Of a stretch of DNA of 32,265 nt, positions 16,358 through 25,117 are shown in pieces. Every line of letters starts with the position of its first letter. Position 1 is the first letter of the stretch. The stretch comes from Phycisphaerales bacterium UBA5793 (GTDB taxonomy: Bacteria; Planctomycetota; Phycisphaerae; Phycisphaerales; UBA5793), in contig DIDT01000059.1 in the NCBI GenBank assembly GCA_002418285.1, positions 9,725 to 41,989 of the forward strand, in the 5' to 3' direction. The notes beneath the pieces were generated by a model that did no database searches, had not been told where the DNA came from, and saw only the letters and a list, made by a program, of their open reading frames with translations. Position numbers and translations under genes: made by a program.

Positions 16358-17787
16358 TGTCCTCACCTCGACAGCGTCGTTCGTTGCGCGGGCCAGGCGT
16401 TCATCGGCGCGGTTCGACGCTCATGCTGGTGCTTTGGGTGGTGACGATTTCTTCGCTTATCGTGATTCCTCTGCAGCTTTCAGCCCAGCGGCAGGCCGTA
16501 GCCGGGCGCGAAGCGCTCGGACGCGTTCGAGCGAAGTGGGCGGCCCGGGCGGGGATCGAGTCGTACATGGCGTATCTCGAATGGCAGATCGACACGGAGC
16601 AGGAAATCGATCCCACGAGTTTCGAGTCCGATCTCAAGCAACTGGCGCACGGCGAGATTCACGACGTCAATGGCGTTCTGGTTTCGGAGTACCACATCCA
16701 GCACTGGATTGATGACCAACTCGTCGATGGGCCGGCGGACGCCAACGCCAAGGCCAACGTTAACATCCTCGATGAGGAGGCGCTGGGCAAGCTGAAGGAC
16801 ATCACGCCGGAGATGATCGCGTCGATACTCGACTGGATCGATGCGGACGATGATGTGCGCGAAGGCGGCGCCGAAGCGGGGTACTACAACAATGCACTCA
16901 AGCCGTACAACCCGCGCAACGGACCATTCAAAACCCTGCAGGAACTCGAGTTGGTTTACGGCGTCACGCCTGAACTGCTTCGCGGAGAAGATTGGAATCT
17001 GAACGGCATTCTCGACCCGAATGAGGATGACGGCAACGAGTCGCCGCCGGATGATAACGGGGACGGTCGGCTCGACGCCGGCTGGTCGGCGCTGCTCACA
17101 ACGGCTTCGCGAGAACCCGGGCCACTGACGGAACAGGCCGGAAAGATTTCGCTGAGCACCTCAGCCGTTTCGAAGATTCAGGCGGCACTGGGCATCGACA
17201 CCGCCCAGGCCAACGCGCTGTTCCACTACTCCCGGGCCGAAGGGAACACGCTGGCCGGCTTGATTACAACGCCATTGAGTTCCATCACCCTTTCGGGCCA
17301 GGCGGCTCCAACGGCTCAGCCCACTGGAGGCGCCACGGCCGGTGGCAGGCGCGGACGCCAGGCCCAGCCCCAACAGCAGCAGACGCTGGGCGCACGCGAC
17401 CTGACTGATGCGCAACTCGGAACCGTGCTGTCCAACGCCACGATCGGCACGACGTATGCATACGTTCCCGGGCGCATCAATATCAACAAGGCGCCCGTCG
17501 AAGTGCTCGAGCTGCTGCCGGGCGTGGATGAGGCGATGGCCGACCAGATCGACCTGCTGCGCAACAGTCGGCAGGACGGGTTGACGAGCATCATCGAATT
17601 GCTGCAGATTCCCACCCTCAGTCGCGAGACGCTTGCGGCGATCGCGCCGTTTATCGATATCAAGAGCAATGTGTACATCATCACAAGCCGCGGTGTGGCC
17701 TTGCCGGGCAGGACTGAGGTTGAACTAGTGGTTACGATCGACCGTTCTTCACTTCCCATCCAGATTATCGATTACCTCGAACGATGA
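16354..17787 (+). CDS. gspK: Pseudopilus tip protein GspK
   Basis: GspK caps the pseudopilus. The 477-residue protein has a leader ending RRG followed by STLMLVLWVVTISSLIVIPL, lacking Glu at +5 as GspK proteins do. The conserved early segment (ARAGIESYMAYLEW) and NVNILDEEAL follow. A helix-hairpin-helix-like C-terminal part is present (RININKAPVEVLELLPGVDEAMADQI). Two EF-hand-like loops lie at 16990-17025 (DWNLNGILDPNE) and 17050-17085 (DDNGDGRLDAGW), suggesting bound calcium. A Pro/Gly/Gln-rich insert follows near residues 315-350. It overlaps both neighbours by 4 bp. Confidence 0.92.
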   Translation: MMSSPRQRRSLRGPGVHRRGSTLMLVLWVVTISSLIVIPLQLSAQRQAVAGREALGRVRAKWAARAGIESYMAYLEWQIDTEQEIDPTSFESDLKQLAHGEIHDVNGVLVSEYHIQHWIDDQLVDGPADANAKANVNILDEEALGKLKDITPEMIASILDWIDADDDVREGGAEAGYYNNALKPYNPRNGPFKTLQELELVYGVTPELLRGEDWNLNGILDPNEDDGNESPPDDNGDGRLDAGWSALLTTASREPGPLTEQAGKISLSTSAVSKIQAALGIDTAQANALFHYSRAEGNTLAGLITTPLSSITLSGQAAPTAQPTGGATAGGRRGRQAQPQQQQTLGARDLTDAQLGTVLSNATIGTTYAYVPGRININKAPVEVLELLPGVDEAMADQIDLLRNSRQDGLTSIIELLQIPTLSRETLAAIAPFIDIKSNVYIITSRGVALPGRTEVELVVTIDRSSLPIQIIDYLER

Positions 17788-19634
17788 CGCGACTCAACAC
17801 TCCAACCCGATTCAACGGTGGCGATGCCCCTCGCCGCGTGGCGGTGGTGCATCGCCAAGGCGACCAGTTCAACGTCGTGCTTGCGGAAATGCGCAGCGGA
17901 CGAGCGCACATCGCCGAAACTCAATCTGTTCCAGCCCGGGACGTGGATCGCATGGCCAGCCTGCTGGGACGGCTGGCGCCGGAGCGGATCATCCGCGTGC
18001 TGCCAGGCGGCTCGGTGGTCTGTCGTGTGCTCGAGATTCCACCGCTGGATGACGCCGCGGCCACGGAAGCGGCCGGTCTGCAGGCCGAGGCGGAACTGCC
18101 GAACATGCTCTCCGACCATCGAAGGGTGGTGGCGATCATGCCCTGGCGCACGCCGGTGGACAATCGCATCGCCGTGGCGTTCGGCTGGCCGGGCGAGCGG
18201 CCGATTGACCTTCCCACGGGACTTGAGCACCTGACGTACTGCGCCGAGGCCGCCGCGTTGCTCGAGCTGCTCATTCACAGCGGCATCAACGAAGGGACGA
18301 TTGCCTCTCTTGATCGCGATCACCATTCGATGGAACTCGCGTCGCACCTGATGGGAACGACGACGGTGCGCACCGCCCGACTTGGCGAGGCGCAGTGGTC
18401 CGCTGATGCTGCCCGGATCGTGGTTGAGACAGCAATGAGCGCTGGCGCCGATGACGCAACCCTGAGTGAAATCGAGCAGCGCGTCAGCAATGCAGCGCGG
18501 GCGCAGCGGCAGGCGTTGATCGTCGAAGCTGAACTGGCCCAACGGCTCGGTCGCGCCGTGTCCGGCGCCAACAGCGACACCGCGTGGTGGAATCGCTTTG
18601 GCGTGTGCGTCGGGGCGGCGCTGGCGGCGATGAGCTCGCGGCACGCGATGACGGAACTGCTCGATCTGGCTCCGCAAGTGCCGCGCGGCGTCGTGGTATC
18701 GTCACTCCACTGGCTCAGCGATCGATCACGAGCCAAGCGCGTGGCGCTGCTGGCGGTGCTGGTCATCATCGTCGCACCGATCCTTGGTGGATGGACGCGT
18801 TACGCGATTCTCAAATACAAGACGCGCAATCTCGAGGATGTGAAGAAGGTGTTCGAGGAGCGCCAGGCTGAGGCAGACTTCTTCCGCACGCTGCGAAGCC
18901 ATCGCTGGCCGATGACCAAGCTCCTGGCCGACGTTGCCGGCATGGCGCCTTATAACCTCGACTTCGACTCGATTAATATCGACAGTTCCTCGATGCTGAC
19001 CATCAGCGGCACGGCGCAGCTGGGTCAGCAGAACGACGTGCTCGAATTCCACAACCAGCTCAACAAGTCCAATCTGTTCGCGGAAGTGAAGTCGCCAAAC
19101 TTCACGTTTGGTGACGACAAGATCGAATTCGAACTGCAGGCGTTGGTCGTCAATCAGACCGCAAAGGCGGATCGCCCCTACGACAAGCCGCTGGCCGTCG
19201 TGCTGTACGGCGACGCAGCCAAGGACATGACGCCCGGCGAGTATATTTTCACCAACTTCAATCTCAATCTTGGCGGCGGGCGCCCGCGCCCGACTCCGCC
19301 GCCGCGTTCGAACCCGGGTGTGGGAAGCACCGGGAACTCCAACGGCGATTCAGGTGGAGCTGCGTTTACCTTCCCCTCGGCGGGAAGCACAGCCGGCGGA
19401 GCGCCGAACTCGAACACGACCGCGGGCGGTTCCAAGCCTCTTCCGCCGAAACTGTCGGACGATGACATCGGAAAGATGACGGCCGATGAGGTGCAGAAGG
19501 CGCTGCTGGTTCGCGGTGCAGTCAAGCATCTCGATCCACGTCTGCAGGAAGAATGGGACAAGCTGCTCGAGCGGAAGCGCGAGCTGAACAGTGCGGGTTC
19601 CGATGGGGACGCAAACGAGGACCTTGAGCCGTGA
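17784..19634 (+). CDS. gspL: GspL-like (PilM/PilN-type) inner-membrane assembly protein
   Basis: The 616-residue protein has a cytoplasmic region of about 310 residues resembling the actin-like PilM/GspL fold (RIIRVLPGGSVVCRVLEIPP, EAAGLQAEAELP). One membrane helix lies near 315-333 (VALLAVLVIIVAPILGG). A PilN/GspL-like periplasmic alpha/beta domain follows (TKLLADVAGMAP, ISGTAQLGQ). After about residue 490 comes a Gly/Pro/Ser/Asn linker and a charged helical C terminus (KMTADEVQKALLVRGAVKHL). The last ~120 residues go beyond the usual GspL length. In characterised systems GspL recruits GspE to the membrane. Assignment is by topology and position; similarity is weak. Confidence 0.75.
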   Translation: MTRLNTPTRFNGGDAPRRVAVVHRQGDQFNVVLAEMRSGRAHIAETQSVPARDVDRMASLLGRLAPERIIRVLPGGSVVCRVLEIPPLDDAAATEAAGLQAEAELPNMLSDHRRVVAIMPWRTPVDNRIAVAFGWPGERPIDLPTGLEHLTYCAEAAALLELLIHSGINEGTIASLDRDHHSMELASHLMGTTTVRTARLGEAQWSADAARIVVETAMSAGADDATLSEIEQRVSNAARAQRQALIVEAELAQRLGRAVSGANSDTAWWNRFGVCVGAALAAMSSRHAMTELLDLAPQVPRGVVVSSLHWLSDRSRAKRVALLAVLVIIVAPILGGWTRYAILKYKTRNLEDVKKVFEERQAEADFFRTLRSHRWPMTKLLADVAGMAPYNLDFDSINIDSSSMLTISGTAQLGQQNDVLEFHNQLNKSNLFAEVKSPNFTFGDDKIEFELQALVVNQTAKADRPYDKPLAVVLYGDAAKDMTPGEYIFTNFNLNLGGGRPRPTPPPRSNPGVGSTGNSNGDSGGAAFTFPSAGSTAGGAPNSNTTAGGSKPLPPKLSDDDIGKMTADEVQKALLVRGAVKHLDPRLQEEWDKLLERKRELNSAGSDGDANEDLEP

Positions 19635-20227
19635 GTACGAATGGATCGACATCACGTTCGAACGGAATCGCCGCGACTTATCAACAGCTCCCGCGGGCGA
19701 TGAAGTGGCTGGTGTGGCTGGTCGCCGGTTTGGTGTTGTTCTTTCTCGTCATCGACCCCGCCGTACGGACCATGGCGGACTACCGCGACCGGTCCGAGCA
19801 GGCGCTGGCGGAGATTGCCAAGTACAGCGAGCCTGACTCGACGAATCGGCAGGTGATCGACCGAGGGCACAAGGACTGGGGAAACGTGCTGCCTCCGGGC
19901 GAAGATCAGTCGCGCGTGCTTGAGGCAAAAATGGCGATCAGCGAAGTACTCGCAAAGTATGACCTCGCCAAAGATCGCGCCTCGATGACGGAGCGTTCAC
20001 CGATCAAACTTAAGACGGACTCCTCCAAGTCGGGCGTCGAATACATGCGAGGACCGATTGAAGTGAAGTTTTCCGCCAAGCCTCATGTTGCGATGGAAGT
20101 CATCGGCGAACTTGAAACCGTGCCGTCAATCGCCCAGATCGCGTCGGTGCGCATTCGTCGGCTGACTGATCGCGCTGAGGTCGAAGTGACGCTGGTGGCG
20201 GATGCGTGGTTTATCAGTAAGGATTGA
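19631..20227 (+). CDS. gspM: GspM-like (PilO-type) inner-membrane assembly protein
   Basis: The 198-residue bitopic protein has a short cytoplasmic N terminus and one membrane helix (MKWLVWLVAGLVLFFLVI, about residues 24-41). A coiled segment follows, then a small alpha/beta periplasmic domain (YMRGPIEVKFSAKPHVAMEV ... QIASVRIRRL) with the look of a PilO/GspM ferredoxin-like fold. It starts with GTG at 19631, overlapping the upstream stop by 4 bp. Its partner is expected to be the GspL-like protein. Identification rests on topology, size and position. Confidence 0.7.
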   Translation: MSTNGSTSRSNGIAATYQQLPRAMKWLVWLVAGLVLFFLVIDPAVRTMADYRDRSEQALAEIAKYSEPDSTNRQVIDRGHKDWGNVLPPGEDQSRVLEAKMAISEVLAKYDLAKDRASMTERSPIKLKTDSSKSGVEYMRGPIEVKFSAKPHVAMEVIGELETVPSIAQIASVRIRRLTDRAEVEVTLVADAWFISKD

Positions 20228-20232
20228 ATGTT

Positions 20233-20898
20233 ATGAACCGCAATGCAATATACGACGCCTGGCGGGGACTCTCAGGCGCCTCCCGCGCGGCCTTGGGGCT
20301 GCTGGCGGTGGCGCTGGTGGTGGTGCTGTGGATGGCGCCCGCGGTGTTTTCATCAATCTTCGCCGGCTCCCTGCAGGATGTGACCGAATCCGCGCCTCCC
20401 GACCCCAATGGCGCCCTGGCGTTTGATGAAAGCGTCAAAGCAAACGTCGACTTCATCAGCAAGCGATCACCGTTCTTTGCACCGGTGGGACCGCGGCCCG
20501 AGGTGAAGCCGCCGATCGTCACGCCGCGGAATCCGGTGACACCACCGCCGCGAACGTACGGCGGGCCGAAACTCGTCGGGCTGGTCGGGCATGAAGGCGC
20601 GGTCTTCGCTTCGAATGTGTACAACGAGAGTCCGTTTGTTCGCGTCGGCGACAAGGGCGGCGTCGTGGAACTCCTGGCCATCGAGCAGCCGTGGAAGGCC
20701 AAGGTGCACTGGCAAGGCGCCGACTTTGATATCAACCTGTTCGATCGACTGGAAGCCCTGCCGGTTATCAACTACGGCGGCGCCGGAGCGCGACCCACAC
20801 CCAACGTGTTTGGTGGAGGGGCCGCGTCGACGGCTGCGGGCGGGTTGGACTTTGGCGCAAGCGAGACTGGCGACGATTCCGCAGGCGACAACAATTGA
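20233..20898 (+). CDS. GspC/PilP-like inner-membrane protein
   Basis: The 221-residue protein has one membrane helix near residues 18-38, then a periplasmic region with SKRSPFF. A proline-rich linker follows, and then a small beta domain (PKLVGLVGHEGAVFASNVYN ... FVRVGDKGGVVELLAIEQPW) matching the pattern of the GspC homology region/PilP. That domain contacts the secretin N0 domain in known systems. The C terminus is low-complexity and carries LDFG at 20845-20856. A TTG at 20224 is in frame, but the ATG at 20233 is preferred. It fits a GspC role because it directly precedes gspD and no other gspC candidate is present. Confidence 0.68.
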   Translation: MNRNAIYDAWRGLSGASRAALGLLAVALVVVLWMAPAVFSSIFAGSLQDVTESAPPDPNGALAFDESVKANVDFISKRSPFFAPVGPRPEVKPPIVTPRNPVTPPPRTYGGPKLVGLVGHEGAVFASNVYNESPFVRVGDKGGVVELLAIEQPWKAKVHWQGADFDINLFDRLEALPVINYGGAGARPTPNVFGGGAASTAAGGLDFGASETGDDSAGDNN

Positions 20899-21013
20899 CA
20901 TCCCTATCGGCCGCGGGTGAATCGACACGGCCAGACCTTGACCTCACGCGACGAAATCAACCAGAGCAAAGTCCAGGCCGCTTCGAAAGTGGCTCAACAG
21001 GAACGCGAGATTC

Positions 21014-23785
21014 ATGAAACACATTCGCTGCACGTGCCTGACCCTGGCTGGAACCACTTTCCTTGCCGCACCCTTGGCGCCGTTGTTTGCACAGGACACC
21101 CCGGACCAGCCGCTGGAATTCGGCGCGCCTCCGGATGATGGCTCCGGCGAGGAGCCGATGTTCGACTTCGGCGACCCAGAGCTTCAGAAGAACGGGCTGG
21201 ATTTCGGCGACCTGCAGCCGCTCGATGAACAGGGCACAAAGCAGCCACCCGCAGTCGCCACGACAGGTCCGCAAAACGGCGAGATGGAGTTGCTCACGCT
21301 CAACGGCGCCCCGATCGAGCAGGTGATGCTCTTGCTGCAGCGGCTGTCAGGACGGCCGGTGCAGCCCGACAGCCTCGTGCTGAGTCAGCAAGCCAAACTG
21401 ACAATCATCAATTCGACGCCGCTCACCAAGACGCAGGCGCTCAACCTGCTTGTCGATACGCTCTTTGCCAATCGCATCGGCGTGATTGATCGGGGCTCGC
21501 ACCTGGCGGTGGTCAACATCGCCAACATTCAGGAGGGCATGGTGCCGGTGCTCGGTCCTACGGATGACGTGCTCAGCCGCCAGGACACCGGCATGATCTA
21601 TGAGAAGGTCTTCGAGATCAAGTACGGCAAGGCGTCGACGATCAAGGACAAGGTGCAGGCCCAGGGGCCGCCGAACATGAAGATCGAAGTGGACGACGCT
21701 TCGAACCAGATCATCGCGCTGTACAACATCGGCACGCTCCAGCGCCTGCAGCAGCAGATCGACAAACTCGACATTTCGGCGAGCAACCTGCAACTCGAAA
21801 CGTTCTACCTGCGCTACGCCGACGCCGAGCGCATTGCGAAACTGATCGTCGGAATCTTCGGCGAATCACAGGATCAACAGCAGGGCGGTCGGCAGAATCA
21901 GCCCAATCTCTTCGGCGGCCGGCGGCCGAACCAGCCCGACCAGGGCCTCACCACTTCCACGCAACTGTCAGTCGTCACGGATAAGGCGCTCAACTCGGTG
22001 ACGGTCCGCGCCGAGCGCGACATCATCGAGCAGGTCAAGACGCAAATCAGGGAGAGTTGGGACGTTCAGATCCCGGTGTCCATTGCCTCCCCGATGGTTG
22101 TGCCGCTGATCAACAGTGACGCCGTGAAGATGGCCGAGATGCTCAACAAGATCTTTGCCCAGGAAGGCGAGGTCGTTCAGCAGATCGAAAGCGATTTTTT
22201 CGGCAATCTTGGCGGGGCGCGGCAGCAATCACAGCAATCACGCAACACCGAGGGCGAAGGACCGAAACTGGCGCCGCTCGCCGGGCAGGTGTCCTTCATC
22301 GCCGACGCCACAAAGAACACGCTCATTGTCACGTCACGATCGCCCGAGTACTACCCGATGATCAAGACGTTCATCGAGACACTCGACACTCCGGGCGACG
22401 CAAATGTCCCCAAGCTGTATGAGTTGAAGTACGCCGACGCGGAAGATCTGGCGAATCGTCTCAATGCGCTGCTTGCCGATGCGGGCTCCCGCGTGGACGT
22501 GAACCGCACGAACCAGGAACTGACGCAGCGCTCCAACGTGGCGCAGGTCGGCAATCAGGACAACACGCAGCAACAGCAACAGCAGCAGCAGGACACGTTT
22601 ACCTTCCCGTGGCAGTCTGGATCGCCTGATCCGAACGCCCGGAAGATCTCAAATCTGATTGGCCAGGTGCGCATCATGCCGATCACGCGGCAGAACGCGC
22701 TGCTGGTCATGGCGCCACCGGAGCTGCGCGAATCGATGGGCACGCTTGTTGAGACGCTCGACTCGCCGGGCCGCCAGGTGCTCATCCAGGCGATCATTGC
22801 TGAAGTCAGCGCCGATGATGCCACCTCGCTGGGTATTCGCTGGGGCAGCGGAAACGTCGCCAGCGGGCCCAACGAGGACAATCGAATTGTCGTCGGCAGC
22901 AGCATCGAAGGCACCAAGAACGAACTCATCAATGCCTTGTTTGACACCTCGACGCTGGGCGTCAATGTCGATCTCAACGTGGCGCTGCAGGCCCTGTCGC
23001 AAGTGACCGACGTCAACGTCCTGTTCCGGCCCAAGGTTGTCACGAGCGACAACGAAGAGGCCAACTTCTTCGACGGTCAGGACATTCCGTTCATCACCGA
23101 TTCGACCACGACAGACGTGGGCGGCGTGACGCAGAGCTTCGAGTACCTCGCCGTGGGTATCCAGTTGAGCGTGCGGCCGCACATCACAGTCGAAGGCAAC
23201 GTCGATCTGCGCGTCAACCTGCAATTGTCCAGCGTCGTGCCCGGCCAAACGCTGTTTGGCGGCTCGATTCTCGACCGGCGCGAAACGACGACGAAAGTCA
23301 CGATCCGCGACGGCCAGACGGTGGTCATCAGCGGCATTCGTCGCACGGTGCTCAACGACATCGTCCGCAAGGTGCCGCTGCTGGGCGACATTCCCCTCAT
23401 TGGCGGGCTGTTCCGTTCGACGGAGAAATCGCAATCTCGCACGGAGTTGGTGGCGTTCATTCGCCCGATCATTCTCGATTCACCAGAGAAGATTCGCTCG
23501 ACTGGCGCGGAGGATTACAACCTCCTCAATGAGAGTCGCAAGAAGCTCGAAGGCGTCGACGTGGACGAGAGCCCAGCCAGTCTTGAGCACTGGAACGAGC
23601 CGATGTACCGCAATGACAATGATGAAGAGCCGGGAATTCCCTCCGACGACGGCAGCAGCCGCCTGCCGTGGATGCGGACTCCGCGCGATGGCGCCATCAA
23701 GACTGAGCAGCCGCAGGGCAGCGCCAAAGTGAGTCTTGCCGGACCCAACACGCCGCTGGCCTGGCAACAGAACTCGAAGGACTGA
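21014..23785 (+). CDS. gspD: Secretin GspD
   Basis: GspD forms the outer-membrane channel. The 923-residue protein has a signal peptide (cleavage near LFAQ|DT). An acidic N-terminal linker of about 55 residues bears three [L/F][D/E]FG motifs. An N0-like domain (MELLTLNGAPIEQVMLLLQR) and N1-N3-type repeats follow (FEIKYGKASTIK, FYLRYADAERIAKLI, YELKYADAEDLANRL). The secretin core is clear: QVLIQAIIAEVSADDATSLG, NVLFRPKVVTSDNEEA, VTIRDGQTVVISGI and VPLLGDIPLIGGLFR. A run of eight Gln (residues 519-526) sits in a linker before N3. A C-terminal tail of about 85 residues follows the core. It starts 115 bp after the C-like gene, the largest gap in the operon. Confidence 0.95.
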   Translation: MKHIRCTCLTLAGTTFLAAPLAPLFAQDTPDQPLEFGAPPDDGSGEEPMFDFGDPELQKNGLDFGDLQPLDEQGTKQPPAVATTGPQNGEMELLTLNGAPIEQVMLLLQRLSGRPVQPDSLVLSQQAKLTIINSTPLTKTQALNLLVDTLFANRIGVIDRGSHLAVVNIANIQEGMVPVLGPTDDVLSRQDTGMIYEKVFEIKYGKASTIKDKVQAQGPPNMKIEVDDASNQIIALYNIGTLQRLQQQIDKLDISASNLQLETFYLRYADAERIAKLIVGIFGESQDQQQGGRQNQPNLFGGRRPNQPDQGLTTSTQLSVVTDKALNSVTVRAERDIIEQVKTQIRESWDVQIPVSIASPMVVPLINSDAVKMAEMLNKIFAQEGEVVQQIESDFFGNLGGARQQSQQSRNTEGEGPKLAPLAGQVSFIADATKNTLIVTSRSPEYYPMIKTFIETLDTPGDANVPKLYELKYADAEDLANRLNALLADAGSRVDVNRTNQELTQRSNVAQVGNQDNTQQQQQQQQDTFTFPWQSGSPDPNARKISNLIGQVRIMPITRQNALLVMAPPELRESMGTLVETLDSPGRQVLIQAIIAEVSADDATSLGIRWGSGNVASGPNEDNRIVVGSSIEGTKNELINALFDTSTLGVNVDLNVALQALSQVTDVNVLFRPKVVTSDNEEANFFDGQDIPFITDSTTTDVGGVTQSFEYLAVGIQLSVRPHITVEGNVDLRVNLQLSSVVPGQTLFGGSILDRRETTTKVTIRDGQTVVISGIRRTVLNDIVRKVPLLGDIPLIGGLFRSTEKSQSRTELVAFIRPIILDSPEKIRSTGAEDYNLLNESRKKLEGVDVDESPASLEHWNEPMYRNDNDEEPGIPSDDGSSRLPWMRTPRDGAIKTEQPQGSAKVSLAGPNTPLAWQQNSKD

Positions 23786-23791
23786 TCCGCG

Positions 23792-25117
23792 ATGATTGCA
23801 TCCAGCGCCACGTGCGCTCGTCGGAATTCTCGCACCGCAATGCTGATGCTGGCCGTTGCAGGCGTCGCGCTGCTGACAAGTTGCGTGACGGAGAAGTCGA
23901 CGCGGTTGCAACCGACCTTGATCGACAGTTCGCCGCAGAATCGGAGTCGGCCGGATACGAGCACGCTCGAAACGTACGTGCCCACTGGCTTGAGCACCAG
24001 CACGTCGGCCGTGTCCGCGGCGATTGGACCGCTTGGGTCGATCGAATATGACGGGAATCTGGTTCCGCTGTTCAGCACGGGCGGCGAGTATTTCGCGGTC
24101 CAGGGCGGACATCCCGCTCCCTCGTGGGACACGATTCTCGCGCAGGAGTCGATGCAGCCGCTGCCGTCACTGGATGTCATCGTCTATCGGATTGAGAAGG
24201 TGAACGGCGGACCTCGTCAGAAACTGGTCGAACATCGTTCCCTCACCGGCGTCGGATTGATCGGGCGCTATGCCGACGAGACGGGGTTTATTGTCGAGTC
24301 ACCTCAGCCTGACGGATCGAGACGCATCGGTTGGGTGCAGTGGTCCACAGGTGAAGTCACGTGGTTGTTGCGAAGCGGCATCAACGCCTTTGCCACGCGG
24401 TCGCCTTCCGGTCGGCTGGCCTGGTGCGAGCGCGTTGGTGGCGGCGCTTCGCCACGCTTCGATTTGTACGTACAAGGTCGCAATGAGGTCTACCTCGCAG
24501 GCGATGGGCAGGGCAGCTGGCTCATGCCGGTGTGGTCCAACGACAATGAGACGCTGTTTGCATTCAACCTGATGCCAACAGGCGAACTCGATCTCGTGGT
24601 GTTCGACGCGCGCTCAGCCGCTTCGATGCGAGCCCCGCTGCAGCGCGAACGGTTGACGGACCAGGGCAGTGTGAGCACGGTGTTCCAGGCGCTGGCGGGG
24701 ATTCAATCGCCGGCCGCGCCGGACGGATCGCCCCGCATTCTGTTCTACCTCACCGGAAAAGATCGGATCATTGAATACGACGCGCGGGAGTCGGCGGGTC
24801 GGCGCGCTCGGGGCCTGCCGGCGCCGAGCATTGCGGCGGCATGGCATACGGGTGACGGCATCGTCTACAGCGGCCGCAGCGCGCTGTACTACCAGTTCCT
24901 GCGTGATGGCAGTGCGCCCGTCGAGCTGCTCAAGGGTCCCGGCGTGCCGCGCACGACCAGCAACCCCATGCACCCATTTGTGCTCGTGGCGATGGACCAG
25001 AACGCCAACTTCCAACTGAACCTCTGGGCGATGGATCTGGTTGATGAGGACACGGTCCGCACCGCCACCGAGCGGATGGACCCCGCCACGGCGGCAGTGA
25101 AGTCGCCACGTCGCTAG
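23792..25117 (+). CDS. Lipoprotein with a TolB/WD40-like beta-propeller, last gene of the secretion operon
   Basis: The 441-residue protein has a lipoprotein signal ending in the lipobox LTSC (Cys31). After a Ser/Thr-rich linker, the rest looks like repeated four-strand units resembling TolB/WD40-like propellers (ARSPSGRLAWCERVG, WSNDNETLFAFNL, LDLVVFDARS, AAWHTGDGIVYSG). I do not recognise a named family. It begins 6 bp after gspD, so the two are almost certainly co-expressed. A role near the secretin at a membrane is plausible but inferred. It shows no pilotin-like features beyond being a lipoprotein. Confidence 0.72.
   Translation: MIASSATCARRNSRTAMLMLAVAGVALLTSCVTEKSTRLQPTLIDSSPQNRSRPDTSTLETYVPTGLSTSTSAVSAAIGPLGSIEYDGNLVPLFSTGGEYFAVQGGHPAPSWDTILAQESMQPLPSLDVIVYRIEKVNGGPRQKLVEHRSLTGVGLIGRYADETGFIVESPQPDGSRRIGWVQWSTGEVTWLLRSGINAFATRSPSGRLAWCERVGGGASPRFDLYVQGRNEVYLAGDGQGSWLMPVWSNDNETLFAFNLMPTGELDLVVFDARSAASMRAPLQRERLTDQGSVSTVFQALAGIQSPAAPDGSPRILFYLTGKDRIIEYDARESAGRRARGLPAPSIAAAWHTGDGIVYSGRSALYYQFLRDGSAPVELLKGPGVPRTTSNPMHPFVLVAMDQNANFQLNLWAMDLVDEDTVRTATERMDPATAAVKSPRR

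Noticed and set aside
20917..21138. Small open frame (73 codons) bridging the C-like gene and gspD
   Set aside because: It overlaps the gspD signal-peptide region in another frame and has no ribosome-binding site.
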